Source of the DNA: Cristatella mucedo
Taxonomy: Eukaryota; Bryozoa; Phylactolaemata; Cristatellidae
Assembly: GCA_009760855.2 (NCBI GenBank)
Contig: WPIO01000027.1
Location: 3,972,501-4,036,500 of the forward strand
Length of the DNA: 64,000 nucleotides
Direction of reading: 5' to 3'
How positions within the stretch are numbered: position 1 is the stretch's first letter; each line of letters begins with the position of its first letter. Position numbers and translations under genes: made by a program. The notes below the pieces were generated by a model. The model saw only the letters and a program-made list of their open reading frames with translations, was not told the origin of the DNA and ran no database searches. Of this stretch, positions 62,470-64,000 are shown piece after piece.

Positions 62470-64000
62470 AAAACTAGTAAACAGCTGTTTGCTGTTTTAC
62501 AGTTTCTTATGGAATTTTTTTAACAAATATACTACAACTGAAGCTCTGTCGTTCATTATGGATATAAAATATGTAACAGAAAACAAATTTCTTTTAATGT
62601 ATTACGGATTTGTTATGATGGTTTTATTAAACTGGCCAAAAAATCAATTAAAGTGCAATTTTGCAAACAATTAAGTCAGATGTTATTAAAGTGATCTTAT
62701 CGTATCAACAAATATTGATGCTCTTTTTAGAAATGCTTCAGTTTAGGAATCCTCCGAAAAATAACAAAAAAATCCAATTATAGAAGACCTAGAAATTATT
62801 AGAAGGTCGATGTGGAATATGCAACAAAATCATCAAATGTTCTGGAAACTCCATGACAACATTGAAGAATCATCGGGAAATACTTGCATACTTGCAATTG
62901 ATTTTGATAAACCTGCTAGAGGGTGTACATCCAAGGAAGAGCCCGTGAACAATAAGAGAACAAAAACGGTTGCACATTTTCTGGGGCGAGAGAGTCTGAA
63001 TGAGATTGCTACCGATCTGGCCACTGGTGGAATATCGATTTGAGCTATCACAAGAAACAAGTATATACGGCAATCAATCTCACGGGATAGATTCAAACTT
63101 CCAGCAAACGAAAGAGGTGTGATTAAGCTGTTGCATGATGATGACAAAGAAGAGAAAAACAAAATGATTGTCAATATCAAGGGAAAACTCGATAGAGGAG
63201 TCAAGTTAGCATGACTGTGGATGAATACGCAACCAAGAGATGACGTAAATTCTTTAAAGTCAACATTCATAGCAGCGGCAATAAAACAACAATCAAGACA
63301 TGCCTTATTCGCATGTTTGGTTTGTGCACAGCTCTCGATATGTTCGAATCAATTGTATTTGAGCAATTTTGCAATAACAATGGAGAAGGATTTAGTGGGA
63401 TCTACTCAGGACAGCGCTGCATTTAATAATAAATGCATTAGCCACATCGATGTCATCACACAGCTCTACTTTAACCATGGTCTGCACCATGGAGTATACG
63501 ACACATTGTATAATAAGAGTACTAAGGAGGACGATTTAAACCTGGATAGTGACGATATTGATGAAATGGTCAATTTTAAAGCAGGTAGAGACTTAGAAGT
63601 GATCAGCGATGATATATTAGAAGATGTCGATTATGAACTGCTCATGAAATCATCAAGCTTGTCAAATTCATCGACAAATGGAATATTCAAAATGCTTTTC
63701 AATCTAAAGTAAAAGCTGAGTTCGGAGAAGAGATTGAATTGCATCTTGACGTGAAAGCATGTTAAAACTCCACCCCGCAATGTTAGAGCCACTAGTAAAG
63801 ACCGTGGTCACCATCCACCAGAGATATTAACCGAATTAAAGGCACTGGAAATGATTGTAACATTGGATTTTGAAGCTCTCAAAACTCTTGTGAAGGTAAT
63901 GAAACCTGTGAAACTTGTTGTTCTAATCTAAGTCGACAAGACGTTGATGAGTGTGCTGACACAATTTAAGAATTCACGTTCCACTACCTCCCTAAGCTGA
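62470..64000 (+). mobile_element. hAT-type DNA transposon, degraded transposase, cut by the window edge
   Basis: More AT-rich than the neighbouring DNA. Plus-strand remains in family order: a BED-type zinc finger start (CGICNKII, 62811-62834, with a His downstream), the segment FLGRESLNEIATDLATGGIS (about 62974-63040), then a KLPANERGVIKLLHDD block, a VDEYATKR block (about 63213-63236) and the LYFNHGLHHGVYDTLYN region (about 63464-63514, the C..H/H..LH-type motif). These lie in different frames with several stops, so at least three frameshifts separate them. The open 163-residue stretch at 63221-63712 is an accidental survivor of the central part. The 3' end and right TIR are outside the window. 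The left limit is estimated. Confidence 0.75.

Overview
The window is genomic DNA of an animal, probably an early-branching or marine invertebrate. The genes are split by many GT-AG introns. Three of the four belong to animal families: a PIAS-type SUMO ligase, a SOCS protein with SH2 domain and SOCS box, and an animal JmjC/cupin membrane-protein family. The fourth is the nuclear gene for a complex I subunit (NDUFS7). The rest is mostly decayed transposons and microsatellites, so most open frames outside the exons are chance. A sponge or cnidarian would fit, but the sequence does not settle it.

Layout: (1) 479-11534, plus strand: four exons of a JmjC/cupin-like Fe(II)/2-oxoglutarate dioxygenase with an N-terminal membrane anchor. 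(2) 12235-33339, minus strand: at least 14 exons of PIAS (SAP, PINIT, SP-RING, SUMO-interaction motif, Ser-rich tail). It converges on gene 1 and its introns hold several retroelements. (3) 33340-33415: a 76-bp gap between the PIAS start codon and the NDUFS7 start codon, a likely bidirectional promoter. (4) 33416-44746, plus strand: NDUFS7, with a 19-nt first coding exon, a 10.2-kb intron, then four exons. (5) 48580-53986, minus strand: the two 3' coding exons of a SOCS6/7-like gene; its 5' exons were not found. (6) 54.4-64.0 kb: dense transposon remains (LINE, Tc1/mariner, SINEs, an unnamed repeat R3) ending in a decayed hAT transposase at the right edge.

Repeat families recognised here: LINE-A (CR1/L2-like, ATT-rich 3' tail), LINE-B (a second CR1/L2-like family), SINE-1 (tRNA head with a dyad between its promoter boxes), SINE-2 (tRNA head with a LINE-A-like tail), R3 (about 0.4-0.5 kb, noncoding, four copies), a 621-bp TA-flanked pogo/mariner-type MITE, a Tc1-like fragment and a hAT copy. 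Family names are mine.

The genes do not form one pathway. PIAS and SOCS are both known negative regulators of JAK/STAT signalling and lie about 15 kb apart, but nothing in the sequence shows this is functional. I found no strong case for a wholly new system. The best leads are the PIAS/NDUFS7 bidirectional promoter, the R3 repeat, the SINE structures and a substituted SOCS box.
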